Below, one piece after another: positions 1 to 7,776 of a stretch of DNA of 34,372 nucleotides. The position numbers and the translations under genes were made by a program. The stretch comes from Subdoligranulum sp. CAG:314 (GTDB lineage: Bacteria > Bacillota > Clostridia > Christensenellales > CAG-314): contig FR900997.1 in assembly GCA_000437915.1 (NCBI GenBank), positions 1 to 34,372 on the forward strand, read 5' to 3'. Below the pieces are notes generated by a model, which saw only the letters and a list, made by a program, of their open reading frames with translations, was not told the DNA's origin and did no database searches. How positions within the stretch are numbered: position 1 is the stretch's first letter; every line of letters starts with the position of its first letter.

Positions 1-302
<302 letters not shown>

Positions 303-446
303 CAATTTTGATGATTAGGTCTTGTATTACAATTGAACCAAGCTTTACTTTTGCTTTTCACTATGCGGTTGTCAATGTTCTTTGCGGATAAAAATCCGAT
401 ATTTCCGGTTGCTTTGTTCTTAAAGCAAAACACCGAATATACCATT

Positions 447-560
447 GCGGTGGCTATGGCGAGGAGGTCCCACCTGTTCTCATACCGAACACAGAAGTTA
501 AGCTCCTCAGCGCGGAAGGTACTTGGTCGGACACGACCCGGGAGACTAAGACGCTGCCGC
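447..560 (+). rRNA. rrf: 5S ribosomal RNA
   Basis: The 5' end GCGGTGGC (447-454) pairs with the 3' end GCTGCCGC (553-560) to form helix I, allowing G-U pairs. Between them are the conserved 5S signatures CCCACCTGTTCTCATACCGAA and CAGAAGTTAAGC. The length of about 114 nt is normal for a Firmicute 5S. It follows the 23S gene in the same orientation and is followed directly by an intrinsic terminator, so it is the last gene of the rRNA operon. Confidence 0.96.
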
Positions 561-576
561 ATCCATTTTAAAAAAG

Positions 577-608
577 CAGGTTTGAATGAGTTTCAAATCT
601 GTTTTTTT
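577..608 (+). terminator. rRNA operon terminator
   Basis: A ten-pair stem (577-586 with 592-601, one G-T pair) has a five-base loop and is followed by seven T residues (602-608). It lies 16 bases after the 5S gene. Confidence 0.8.
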
Positions 609-615
609 ATTTGTC

Positions 616-643
616 AAAAAAAGCCGCTTGTAAAGCGGCTTTT
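616..643 (-). terminator. Terminator of the MerR-family gene
   Basis: The stem GCCGCTT/AAGCGGC (623-629 with 633-639) is flanked by A and T runs, so it can work in both directions. On the minus strand it lies just past the stop codon at 648 and ends in a long U run, so it should terminate the regulator gene. Confidence 0.75.
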
Positions 644-647
644 CATT

Positions 648-1466
648 TTATTCGGCTACTTTGATTGTTTCCTCCAAATCGGTTTTGAAGTCGTCGGGGA
701 TTTTGCCGTCGCCCTCGACCTGAACAAACGCAAGACACACGTTCATAAAGTCTTTGTCCCTGTTGCGGAACAAAAATGCGGTGTTTGCCAAACATCTCTT
801 GGGCAGGAAACCGAAGCTTTTTATGTCGTCGATTATTTTTTTGCCGTTGGTGTACAAGGCTTCTCCCGCGAGAACCTCCTTGTACTTTGTCATCACAAAG
901 CGCGCGTTTAGGTCAACTTCCATCTGACGGTACTTGCCTTTCAGTCGGTCGGACACTATGCAGGCTCTGTTTATTGCAACGGGCTGGGTGACGGTTTCCA
1001 GCGTCGAAAGGTCTAGCTCCGTTATTATGCTCTGCGGAAAATTGTCGGCAAGCAGCCTTGTGTAAGGCTCGCTTTCCGTGACCAGACAAAGGTCGGGGAG
1101 CTTAACCAAACGGTAGGGCTTTTTGCCGAAATCTCTCAGAAACTTTATCATGCACTGTCTCTGCCGCAGGTTGTCCCGCTGCCGGTTTAAGAGCGCGAGC
1201 TGTTCGTCGAGTTTTGTTTCCGTCTTTTCAAGCATTTCAAATATTTGTTCTTCGTCCATTTTGTCGAAGTCCGTCATGTCTTTGACGGCGACTCCGTTTT
1301 TGCGGTAATAAAGTATGTCGAGATACAAAAGCCTGCTTATGTTGGTGCTCAGGTCCCGATATTTTTGGTTTTCCATGCGTTTGGCGGAAAGTATGCCCGC
1401 CTTTTCCCAATACCTCAGCGCGCTTTCTTTTATTCCGTATACTTCGGAAAAATCATGCAGCTTCAT
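648..1466 (-). CDS. MerR-family transcriptional regulator
   Basis: This 272-residue protein is a probable ligand-sensing DNA-binding regulator. Residues 1-70 match a MerR winged helix-turn-helix: the N-terminus KLHDFSEVYGIKESALRYWE leads into a region with the usual (A)LRYWEKAGIL signature. A dimerising coiled coil follows at about 70-120 (DEEQIFEMLEKTETKLDEQ). The C-terminal half of about 150 residues resembles the size and position of GyrI/BmrR-type effector domains, but I cannot name a ligand. The start has a good ribosome site, AAGGGAGA, six bases upstream. The gene is divergent from the LRR lipoprotein gene. The intergenic region carries a textbook MerR operator in a 19-20 bp promoter spacer that points at the lipoprotein, so that gene or this intergenic region is its likely target. 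Confidence 0.85.
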   Translation of the reverse strand: MKLHDFSEVYGIKESALRYWEKAGILSAKRMENQKYRDLSTNISRLLYLDILYYRKNGVAVKDMTDFDKMDEEQIFEMLEKTETKLDEQLALLNRQRDNLRQRQCMIKFLRDFGKKPYRLVKLPDLCLVTESEPYTRLLADNFPQSIITELDLSTLETVTQPVAINRACIVSDRLKGKYRQMEVDLNARFVMTKYKEVLAGEALYTNGKKIIDDIKSFGFLPKRCLANTAFLFRNRDKDFMNVCLAFVQVEGDGKIPDDFKTDLEETIKVAE

Positions 1467-1549
1467 TTTAATTCTCCCTTAGTAAAAGCTTTTCTAAGTT
1501 GATTGTAAAATATATTTTAAAAAATTTTATGATAAACAGAAAAAAACAG

Positions 1550-1581
1550 TTGACTTTAAACTTAGGTTTAATGTTTAAATT
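1550..1581 (+). promoter_or_regulatory. MerR-type operator/promoter
   Basis: The -35 TTGACT (1550-1555) and a -10 TTAAAT (1575-1580) or TAAATT (1576-1581) are separated by 19 or 20 bp. That overlong spacer is the hallmark of MerR-activated promoters. The spacer holds the dyad TTAAAC-TTAG-GTTTAA (1556-1571) with perfect six-base arms. The promoter points toward the lipoprotein at 1717 and is divergent from the merR-type gene. Binding is inferred. Confidence 0.65.
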
Positions 1582-1593
1582 ATGTCAGAACGC

Positions 1594-1627
1594 TTGACTC
1601 AGGGGGGGGGGGGGGTTTTGTTAAATA
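1594..1627 (+). promoter_or_regulatory. Promoter-like element with G14 tract in the spacer
   Basis: TTGACT (1594-1599) and an extended -10, TG-T-TAAATA (1619-1627), flank CA, fourteen G (1602-1615) and TTT. The same CGCTTGAC...TGTTAAAT arrangement precedes the InlB lipoprotein at 19856 with an optimal 17-bp spacer. Here the spacer is 22 bp, five too many. Shortening the run to about nine G would restore 17 bp. The tract could also be a sequencing artefact. A second poly-G run (1641-1648) and a TATAAT (1656-1661) follow before the gene. Confidence 0.45.
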
Positions 1628-1716
1628 AAAAAAAGGGGTTGGGGGGGGCGTTTGATATAATAAAAATAGGGAGTTGTGTCTTTGCCCTAAAAAATAAATA
1701 TTACGGAGGTAAAAAT

Positions 1717-4700
1717 ATGAAGACAGTAAAGAAGACGGCAATGCTGCTGGTGACGCTGCTTTTGTTGGCGGTGTGCCTGACAGCCTGTCAGACGACGTAC
1801 GCCGTCACATACAAGGTGACGGGAATGGAAGACCTTACCGTTAAGACGGCAAAGGGAGAAAGGGCTGTCGCGCCGCAGATAGCGACGGCGGAGGGAGTGA
1901 CGCTTGACGGGTGGTACATAGACCAAGCGTATACGGTTGAATACGACTTCGAGCAGGCGGTAACAAAGGACGTGACGCTGTACGCAAGGTTCAAGAGCAC
2001 AAGCTATGCGGTAGTGTACGACCTTGCGCATGAGACGGAGGGAGCGCAAGCGCCCGTGCAGGAGAGCGTCAACTACGACGGCACGTTCACGGTCAAGGAC
2101 GCGCCCGACAGGGTGGGCTATGAGTTCAAGGGATGGACGGACGGCGAAAAGGTTTATCTTGCGGGAGACACCTACACCGTGACGCGCGCCGAAACCGTGC
2201 GACTCGTCGCCACCTGGGAATACAGGACGCTTACCGCCAAATTCGTATCCAACATGGGCGAGGTGGAAAAAGAGGTGCCTTTTGGCGCGGACGTTCAGCC
2301 TCCCGCGGCAGAGGACACTCTTCATCGGCTTTTCTGCTTCGAGCTGGTCGGCTGGGAGGGCGGCTCCATGGAGAAATTAAGCTCCGACATGACGTACACC
2401 GCAGTGTACGATTACGTGCCTACCGACGTAAGCTATTTTGATTTTGCTCTCAACGAGGACGGGGAAAGCTATACTTTGAAGAAAAACGTACAGCAAACGC
2501 TGCCCGCGCAGGTTGCCCTTCCTACGACGTTCAACGGAAAACCCGTAACCAAAATGGATACAGGAATGTTCTTTTATGATTTCATTTTGAACGAGCTGTA
2601 TGTGCCGCACAGCTACGAAAACGGAGTATACGCGGGACTCGCGCAGCAGCTCAAATACCTTTACGTGGAGGAGGGCGTAAAAAGTCTGCCCGAAAACGCG
2701 TTCAAAAACTGCCCCGAGCTGACCTTCGCGGAGCTGCCCGCAAGCTTGGAGAAAATCGGACCGATGTGTTTTTACGGCTGTCCCAAACTTGTTGATATAG
2801 AGTTTGCTCAAAACTCCAAGCTGGTTTACAGAGACGACGCGATTTACTCCGCGGACGGAACCAAGCTGTTCTGGGTAAGGGAGACTCTTACCGAGTTTGT
2901 CATAGAGAAAGAGGTGACCTGGATAAACAGAGCGTTGTTTGCAAGCGACGAAGGTTTCGGCGCCACAACCGTTTCCGCCTTTAAGAACATAACAATCAAC
3001 GCGGACTTGAAGCTGCTGCCCGCGTCCACTTTTTATAAGTGCTTTGAACTTGAAACAGTCACCTTCAACGGCGTAATCGAAGAAATCGCAGGCTACGGTG
3101 AGTCGGGAGAAGTCGAAGTAGACCCTGATTTGGGCGCTACTACCGGAGATATGCAGGCGTTTCATATTTCTAGCCCCGTCGGCGCGGACGGAAAGCTTAA
3201 ATCGCTGACATTCAAATCGGGACTCAAAAGAATCGGTACGGGAGCTTTTGCTTATATAAACTGCTTGCAGACGCTTTCTCTGCCCAACACAGTGGAGGAG
3301 ATTGCCATTGACGCATTCGGTTTGGGAGACGCGACAAATCTCGTCAGCATAACCGTCACGGGAGACGCTTCGACAGACGCCGGAGTCATTTACACAGACC
3401 AAAACAATTTTGCTCTGTATGTAAGAAACGCGGGACTCGGAGAAGGAAACGACAAGGGCGATTTGCTTATGTACGTCGCAAAGGGCAACAGCAAGGTGAC
3501 GGAGTTTGCCGTGCCCGACGGCGTGACGTATATAGGCGCTTACTCGTTTAGCGGGAGCGCATATATAGAGTCGGTCACCGTGCCCGAAGGCATAACCATG
3601 TTGACGGGCTATGCGTTCGGCGAAATGGCAGCGCTCAAAAAGGTTACGCTGCCCGTGTCGTTGAAATATATCAAAGCAGGTATTTTGCCCGATCTTGACG
3701 ACAACGGAGACTATGCTAGGAGGTGGGGCGGTTGTGGCATAATACCGCAGGTCGGTCCTTTTGCCAACTGCAACTCTCTTGAAGAAGTCAATTTCGAGGA
3801 GCTGGTCAATCTTGAGCTTATCGGGGACGGCGCGTTCAGAATGTCCGCCTTGTCGGAGATTTTTATCCCCGCATCAGTCAAGGAAATCAGAAGCCGCGCG
3901 TTCAGAGGCGTGGGAGGCTTCTTTACCGTTGACGAAAGCAACGCGGCGTATTCCTCCGACGAAAACGGAAATCTTTACAACAAGGACAAGACGCTTTTAA
4001 TCAACATCAGCTTTGACGGAAAAGAGGTAATCGAAAATGTGTTTGCACCCACGGTGGACACGATAGCCGACTGCGCGCTTGACAACTCGGTCAATAGGAA
4101 ATACAGCAGCACAATCAAAAAGCTGGTCATACCCGACAACGTAAAGTACATACAGGCAGAGGCGTTTTACACCAACAACATCGAGCACGTGGTTGTAGGC
4201 AGAGGAGTCGAGATAGTCGGGCAAGTGGCTTTTTACATCACCAACATCGACGAAAATTGGGCTACAATCAATAACTCCCTTACACTCGAGTTTTTGGGAG
4301 AAACGGTGCCCGTATTTTACGCCGACGCCATAAACCCGCAGTGTCTAATAGAGATTAAAACGCCTTCGGACAGCTTTGAGTCCTATTACACCACGTTTGT
4401 ATATCTCGGACTGGAAACGTATCTGGACGACAGCGACGTAAAGATTGTCACCTACAACTTTGTCAACACGCAGGGCGAAAACCCCGACAGCGTCACCGCG
4501 CCCGCAGTCGTCGAAATGCCGACGGCAGTTTACGGCGGCAGCGAAACGGCATATTTTCAGGGCTGGTTCACGAAGAACGGTTCCGTCGACGGAGACTGGG
4601 GCGAAAGAGTCAAATTCCCTTATTTTTATCACGGCGAGGGCAGCGAAAGCACCGTTTACGCCTCGTGGGGAAATGAAAAATACGAGGACGGAACAAGCGC

Positions 4701-5028
4701 GCAGCTTGCTTACACCGTGCATGTCGGCGTCGACGACGGAGACGACGTAATCGGAGGCTCGGATTTCAAAATGTTCAACGGCAGAGTGTATTTCACATTC
4801 ACCGCGGAAGAATACGGCCATTATGAGCTTTTCGGTACCAATGAAGTGTTGTTCGACAAGATACTGAAATTTGAACAGTACAAGGTTTTGGAGGACGGCT
4901 CGTTGCAGGACATGGGCACCAATTTCGTGTTGCAGGCGGGAGATACCGTGATTTGTGTCGTAACTTACAGCGGTTTGCCCGAGGAAGGGGTAATGGACTA
5001 TATGTTCATGCAAAATACCTGGGCGTGA
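1717..5028 (+). CDS. Surface lipoprotein with InlB B-repeats and BspA-type leucine-rich repeats
   Basis: This 1103-residue secreted, lipid-anchored surface protein probably acts in adhesion or binding; no ligand can be inferred. The start at 1717 has the ribosome site ACGGAGGT and opens a lipoprotein signal peptide with lipobox LTAC, Cys24. An upstream ATG at 1582 would put a G-rich, non-secretory extension before the signal peptide. Residues ~28-235 form three InlB B-type (Listeria/Bacteroides) repeats with GWYxD and xxLYARF-like ends. Residues ~340-860 are LRR_5/BspA repeats, for example LPASLEKIGPMCFYGCPKL and IPASVKEIRSRAFRG. A further InlB-like repeat starts at ~909 (ending VYASWGNE), followed by a beta-rich C-terminal domain that I do not recognise. 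There is no LPXTG signal. The gene is monocistronic, with a strong terminator directly after it. Confidence 0.9.
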   Translation: MKTVKKTAMLLVTLLLLAVCLTACQTTYAVTYKVTGMEDLTVKTAKGERAVAPQIATAEGVTLDGWYIDQAYTVEYDFEQAVTKDVTLYARFKSTSYAVVYDLAHETEGAQAPVQESVNYDGTFTVKDAPDRVGYEFKGWTDGEKVYLAGDTYTVTRAETVRLVATWEYRTLTAKFVSNMGEVEKEVPFGADVQPPAAEDTLHRLFCFELVGWEGGSMEKLSSDMTYTAVYDYVPTDVSYFDFALNEDGESYTLKKNVQQTLPAQVALPTTFNGKPVTKMDTGMFFYDFILNELYVPHSYENGVYAGLAQQLKYLYVEEGVKSLPENAFKNCPELTFAELPASLEKIGPMCFYGCPKLVDIEFAQNSKLVYRDDAIYSADGTKLFWVRETLTEFVIEKEVTWINRALFASDEGFGATTVSAFKNITINADLKLLPASTFYKCFELETVTFNGVIEEIAGYGESGEVEVDPDLGATTGDMQAFHISSPVGADGKLKSLTFKSGLKRIGTGAFAYINCLQTLSLPNTVEEIAIDAFGLGDATNLVSITVTGDASTDAGVIYTDQNNFALYVRNAGLGEGNDKGDLLMYVAKGNSKVTEFAVPDGVTYIGAYSFSGSAYIESVTVPEGITMLTGYAFGEMAALKKVTLPVSLKYIKAGILPDLDDNGDYARRWGGCGIIPQVGPFANCNSLEEVNFEELVNLELIGDGAFRMSALSEIFIPASVKEIRSRAFRGVGGFFTVDESNAAYSSDENGNLYNKDKTLLINISFDGKEVIENVFAPTVDTIADCALDNSVNRKYSSTIKKLVIPDNVKYIQAEAFYTNNIEHVVVGRGVEIVGQVAFYITNIDENWATINNSLTLEFLGETVPVFYADAINPQCLIEIKTPSDSFESYYTTFVYLGLETYLDDSDVKIVTYNFVNTQGENPDSVTAPAVVEMPTAVYGGSETAYFQGWFTKNGSVDGDWGERVKFPYFYHGEGSESTVYASWGNEKYEDGTSAQLAYTVHVGVDDGDDVIGGSDFKMFNGRVYFTFTAEEYGHYELFGTNEVLFDKILKFEQYKVLEDGSLQDMGTNFVLQAGDTVICVVTYSGLPEEGVMDYMFMQNTWA

Positions 5029-5030
5029 TA

Positions 5031-5064
5031 AAAAAAACGGCGTAAAAAAAACGCCGTTTTTTTT
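5031..5064 (+). terminator. Terminator of the LRR/InlB lipoprotein gene
   Basis: The stem ACGGCGT/ACGCCGT has a poly-A loop and flanking A and T runs (5031-5064). It starts three bases after the stop codon and can work on both strands. Confidence 0.85.
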
Positions 5065-5086
5065 CGTCAAACCTGCTTTATGCGCT

Positions 5087-5114
5087 TTGTTTTCAGAGCG
5101 GTGTGTGCTAAAAT
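5087..5114 (+). promoter_or_regulatory. Promoter of the SDR gene (leaderless layout)
   Basis: An extended -10, TG-C-TAAAAT (5106-5114), has a weak -35 TTGTTT (5087-5092) 16 bp before the hexamer. The -10 ends only six bases before the ATG at 5121, so transcription should start at or next to the start codon. There is no Shine-Dalgarno sequence. Confidence 0.5.
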
Positions 5115-5120
5115 ATAGAA

Positions 5121-5927
5121 ATGAAGCTGACGGGAAAAACGGCGGTTGTCACCGGCGGAACAAAAGGCATAGGAGCCGAGCTTTGCCGACTTTTTTCGCA
5201 AGCGGTAGCAAATACGGTTTGTCTTGCGCGCAGCTGCGGCGAGGGCGAAAAAAACGGGATTTTTTACATCCCGTGCGACGTTTGCGACGCGGCGGCGGTG
5301 GAAAACGCCTTCCGCGCAATCGGGGAAAAATTCGGCAGAGTGGATTTTTTGATAAACAATGCGGGCATGGGCATTTCCGGCTCGGTGGAAAATACGTCGG
5401 AGCGCGATTTCGACAGCATTTCGGACGTCAATTTCAAGGGCACGTACAACTGCATACGCTTCGGTCTGCCGCTGCTTCGGCAAAGCAAGGGCAGGCTCGT
5501 CAACGTGTCCAGCGTGGCGGGGGCGATTGCCATACCCTATCAGGCGTTTTACTCCGCAACCAAAGCGGCGGTTCTCAGTCTTTCGGACGCGCTCAGAAAC
5601 GAGGTGCGCCCCTTTGGCGTAAAGGTGCTTGCCGTCCTGCCCGGCGACGTGAAAACCTGCTTCACCGAGTCGAGAAGAAAAAATACCGACGAGGGAGTTT
5701 ATGCCGCATACGCGGAAAATTCGGTTAAGGTTATGGAAAAGGACGAGCAGCAGGGGATGAGCGCCGCCTACGCCGCAAAAAAAATCTTTGCCTGCGCCGT
5801 CAAAAGAAATATGCCGCACGTCAAGGTCATAGGCGTGAAATACAAATTTTTGTATTTTGCGGCAGGCATTTTGCCGAGGCGGCTCAAAGATTGGCTGCTG
5901 TTCAAAATTTACGGCGGAGAGAGCTAA
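5121..5927 (+). CDS. Short-chain dehydrogenase/reductase (SDR family)
   Basis: This 268-residue cytosolic NAD(P)-dependent oxidoreductase is of the classical SDR type; the substrate is unknown. The Rossmann-fold cofactor motif TGGTKGIG is at residues ~11-18 and the structural NNAG motif at ~78-81. The catalytic Ser is in VNVSSVAG and the YxxxK active site is seen as YSATK (~155-159). The Pro-Gly after strand six (LPGDVKT) is also typical. The C-terminal tail of about 60 residues is longer and more basic than in minimal SDRs (KYKFLYFAAGILPRRLKDWL) and could associate with membrane, as in SDRs acting on lipids; this is inference. No ribosome site precedes the ATG and the -10 lies just upstream, suggesting a leaderless mRNA. 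It has no operon partner. Confidence 0.9.
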   Translation: MKLTGKTAVVTGGTKGIGAELCRLFSQAVANTVCLARSCGEGEKNGIFYIPCDVCDAAAVENAFRAIGEKFGRVDFLINNAGMGISGSVENTSERDFDSISDVNFKGTYNCIRFGLPLLRQSKGRLVNVSSVAGAIAIPYQAFYSATKAAVLSLSDALRNEVRPFGVKVLAVLPGDVKTCFTESRRKNTDEGVYAAYAENSVKVMEKDEQQGMSAAYAAKKIFACAVKRNMPHVKVIGVKYKFLYFAAGILPRRLKDWLLFKIYGGES

Positions 5928-5932
5928 AATTG

Positions 5933-5961
5933 TTGACAATACATGAAAACAGTGCTAACAT
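5933..5961 (+). promoter_or_regulatory. Promoter of the small lipoprotein gene
   Basis: TTGACA (5933-5938), a 17-bp spacer, and TAACAT (5956-5961) preceded by an extended TGc. It begins six bases after the SDR stop codon and gives a leader of about 145 nt. Confidence 0.75.
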
Positions 5962-5981
5962 GCTGTGTATAAAGGATTTTT

Positions 5982-6062
5982 AAGGAGGTGATGAGGAAAA
6001 TAAGGGCAACGCTGGCCGTTTTCGGCAGGAATTAAGGTTTGCGCCGTTTACCGCAAAACGGC
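5982..6062 (+). promoter_or_regulatory. Structured 5' leader with an 11-base anti-SD match and competing hairpins
   Basis: AAGGAGGTGAT (5982-5992) matches the 16S 3' end over 11 bases. It overlaps an ATG (5991) that opens a 14-codon ORF ending at 6035. The SD-to-ATG spacing is too short for efficient initiation, so translation is doubtful. Downstream, AAAACGGC (6055-6062) can pair either with GCCGTTTT inside the ORF (6015-6022) or with GCCGTTT (6043-6049), and GTTTGCG/CGCAAAAC is a third alternative. There is no terminator-like U run, so any switching would act on translation or stability. Confidence 0.35.
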
Positions 6063-6113
6063 AACGGTATAGGAAAAAAACATAATTAAAAAATATATAA
6101 AGGAGATTATATA

Positions 6114-6932
6114 ATGAAAAAACTTTCCAAAATACTCGTCTGCCTGACTCTGGCTCTTGTCTTGTGCTTCGGTCTGACCGCCTGCGGCGAGTTTGACGGC
6201 AACTTCAAAACGGTTGCTTCGGCGGATGAAATTAACACTACTTTTGCCAAGGTGAACACCGAGGAATCGGATACCGAAACGGGTTATCAGCTCAAAGCCA
6301 CCTTCAAAGGCGCGTTTGAAAACGAGCTGGGCAAGGGCGACATCGATATGACGATGAAGGGCAAGGTTTCCATAAAGGACGGAGTCAAATCCGCAATAGA
6401 GAGCACGATGACTTTTTCCGGCTCGTCCCAAGCCGGCGGGGTGTCTGTCAGCTATGATTCAGCGCTCGATATGAATGTTTACACGGGCGACGGCGCTATG
6501 TATACTCATACCGTCATGTCTTTAAACGGCGCGGAAACGGCAAATACAAAGATTAAGGTCGATTTCGGCGACGATTTGCAGTCGGTTCTCGACAATTTTG
6601 CAGGCATGGCAAGCGAGGGCGCGGAGGGTATAGATTTCTTCGCCATGACCGCAGCCGAGCTTGAAACGCAAAACATCAAGGTTTACATTGACAGCAACGA
6701 GAACGGCACGAAAATCAAGTTCGAGTTTGACGACACCGACAAGGGTGAAAATTCCGTTTTCGGAAAAGGTTCCGCAATCTTCTCTTTCGGAGCCAACAAT
6801 CTTTTGAGAGGCTATCAGATGAAGTACGAAGTGCAGGGGCTTAAAGTTTTTGTCGAGCTTAAACCCTTCAACGGAAGCGTAACTCTGCCTAACGACCTCG
6901 ATACCTATACGAGTTATTCTATCGGCTTTTAA
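6114..6932 (+). CDS. Small lipoprotein of unknown function
   Basis: This 272-residue protein has a clear lipoprotein signal peptide: MKKLSKI, a hydrophobic stretch, and lipobox LTAC with Cys24. It is therefore exported and lipid-anchored. The mature part is rich in Asp, Thr and Gly and alternates short beta-like strands (for example GDIDMTMKGKVSIKDG and SVSYDSALDMNVYTG). This suggests a beta-rich fold similar in flavour to LolA/LppX-like or DUF-type lipoproteins, but I do not recognise a family. The ribosome site AAAGGAG lies upstream of the ATG. The gene is monocistronic, with its own promoter, long leader and terminator. Confidence 0.8.
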   Translation: MKKLSKILVCLTLALVLCFGLTACGEFDGNFKTVASADEINTTFAKVNTEESDTETGYQLKATFKGAFENELGKGDIDMTMKGKVSIKDGVKSAIESTMTFSGSSQAGGVSVSYDSALDMNVYTGDGAMYTHTVMSLNGAETANTKIKVDFGDDLQSVLDNFAGMASEGAEGIDFFAMTAAELETQNIKVYIDSNENGTKIKFEFDDTDKGENSVFGKGSAIFSFGANNLLRGYQMKYEVQGLKVFVELKPFNGSVTLPNDLDTYTSYSIGF

Positions 6933-6943
6933 ACAATCGATTG

Positions 6944-6971
6944 AAAGCTCCCGCTTGCGGGAGCTTTTTTT
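6944..6971 (+). terminator. Terminator of the small lipoprotein gene
   Basis: The stem AAAGCTCCCG/CGGGAGCTTT has a CTTG loop and is followed by a T run. It lies 11 bases after the stop codon. Confidence 0.85.
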
Positions 6972-7054
6972 ATTCTGTTTGGGGCAAACGTATGGAGTTT
7001 AAGGATAAAAGCTTTGCTTCGTCGCGGCGGGTGTTTTTGCGCGTACGCTTTTTC

Positions 7055-7084
7055 TTGACCTGAAAGCCCCGCCCGTGATAAAAT
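7055..7084 (+). promoter_or_regulatory. Promoter of the trmB-alkD operon
   Basis: TTGACC (7055-7060), an 18-bp spacer, and TAAAAT (7079-7084) with an upstream TGa. The predicted start is only about 8 bases before the ATG at 7099, leaving no room for a ribosome site. Confidence 0.65.
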
Positions 7085-7098
7085 AACGCCGACGCAAT

Positions 7099-7776
7099 AT
7101 GAGACTGAGAAGAAAAAAGAATCTGGACAGCCTGCTGTCAGAAGCAGGCGACGCTGTGATCGACAAGGAAATAAGAGAAAAAAATTCTTCCGTACCCGTC
7201 CGCGATTATATTGATTTCGATGCCTTATTCGGTAGAAGCGCTCCAATATGGCTGGACGTAGGCTGCGGCAAGGGCGTTTTTTCCGTCGAGCTTGCAAAAA
7301 GACATAAGGAGGCGGTTCTTGTCGCCGTTGAGCGGATTGGAAACGTCATGGTGGAAGGAGCTTTGCGTGCCGTGCGCGAGAATATTTCCAACCTGCGCTT
7401 TTTGTGCGCGGGCGCGGAATATCTGCCGCGTTTTTTTCCGCCGTGCAGCGTTGAAAGGATTTTTCTCAATTTCAGCACGCCTTTCCCCAAGCCGTCCAAC
7501 GAAAACAGGCGGCTTACTTATCCGCCGTTTTGCAAAATTTATTTAAGCATTTTGAAGGAGGGCGGCACGGTCGAGCTGAAAACGGACGACGCGGATTTTT
7601 TCGAGTATTCGGCGGATTCGCTGCTGTCCGTCGGCTTTTGCGTGACGGAACGCAGCACGGATTTTTGTTCGGAGGACAATATCGAGACCGAACACGAAAA
7701 GATGTACAGAAGCGAGGGAAAAAAGATTTTGCGGCTTGTAGCCGTCAAAAAAGGAGCCGATTATGACGCTGCTTGA
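7099..7776 (+). CDS. trmB: tRNA (guanine-N7-)-methyltransferase, TrmB family
   Basis: This 225-residue SAM-dependent methyltransferase is predicted to form m7G46 in the tRNA variable loop. SAM motif I is LDVGCGKG (residues ~52-59). An acidic residue follows strand two in AVERIGN. The family region normally read as NFxDPWPKxxHxxRRL appears as NFSTPFPKPSNENRRLT, so the usual Asp and Trp are Thr and Phe. The C-terminal TEHEKMYRSEGKKI matches the TrmB T-x-(Y/H)-E...G signature. The length fits the family. There is no clear Shine-Dalgarno and the promoter is very close, so a leaderless transcript is likely. Its stop overlaps the next gene by 14 bases, implying translational coupling. A divergent TrmB paralogue with altered activity cannot be excluded. 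Confidence 0.85.
   Translation: MRLRRKKNLDSLLSEAGDAVIDKEIREKNSSVPVRDYIDFDALFGRSAPIWLDVGCGKGVFSVELAKRHKEAVLVAVERIGNVMVEGALRAVRENISNLRFLCAGAEYLPRFFPPCSVERIFLNFSTPFPKPSNENRRLTYPPFCKIYLSILKEGGTVELKTDDADFFEYSADSLLSVGFCVTERSTDFCSEDNIETEHEKMYRSEGKKILRLVAVKKGADYDAA

Noticed and set aside
333..911. Open frame across the 5S rRNA gene and the terminators
   Set aside because: It overlaps the 5S gene and the MerR gene on the other strand, and its protein has no plausible features.
1582..1716. 45-residue N-terminal extension of the LRR/InlB lipoprotein starting at ATG 1582
   Set aside because: It would run through the G tract, lacks a ribosome site and places 45 non-hydrophobic residues before a complete lipoprotein signal peptide. 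The ATG at 1717 has ACGGAGGT upstream.
2377..3402. 341-codon open frame on the minus strand inside the LRR lipoprotein
   Set aside because: Shadow of the GC-biased coding strand. The forward frame has clear domains and signals.
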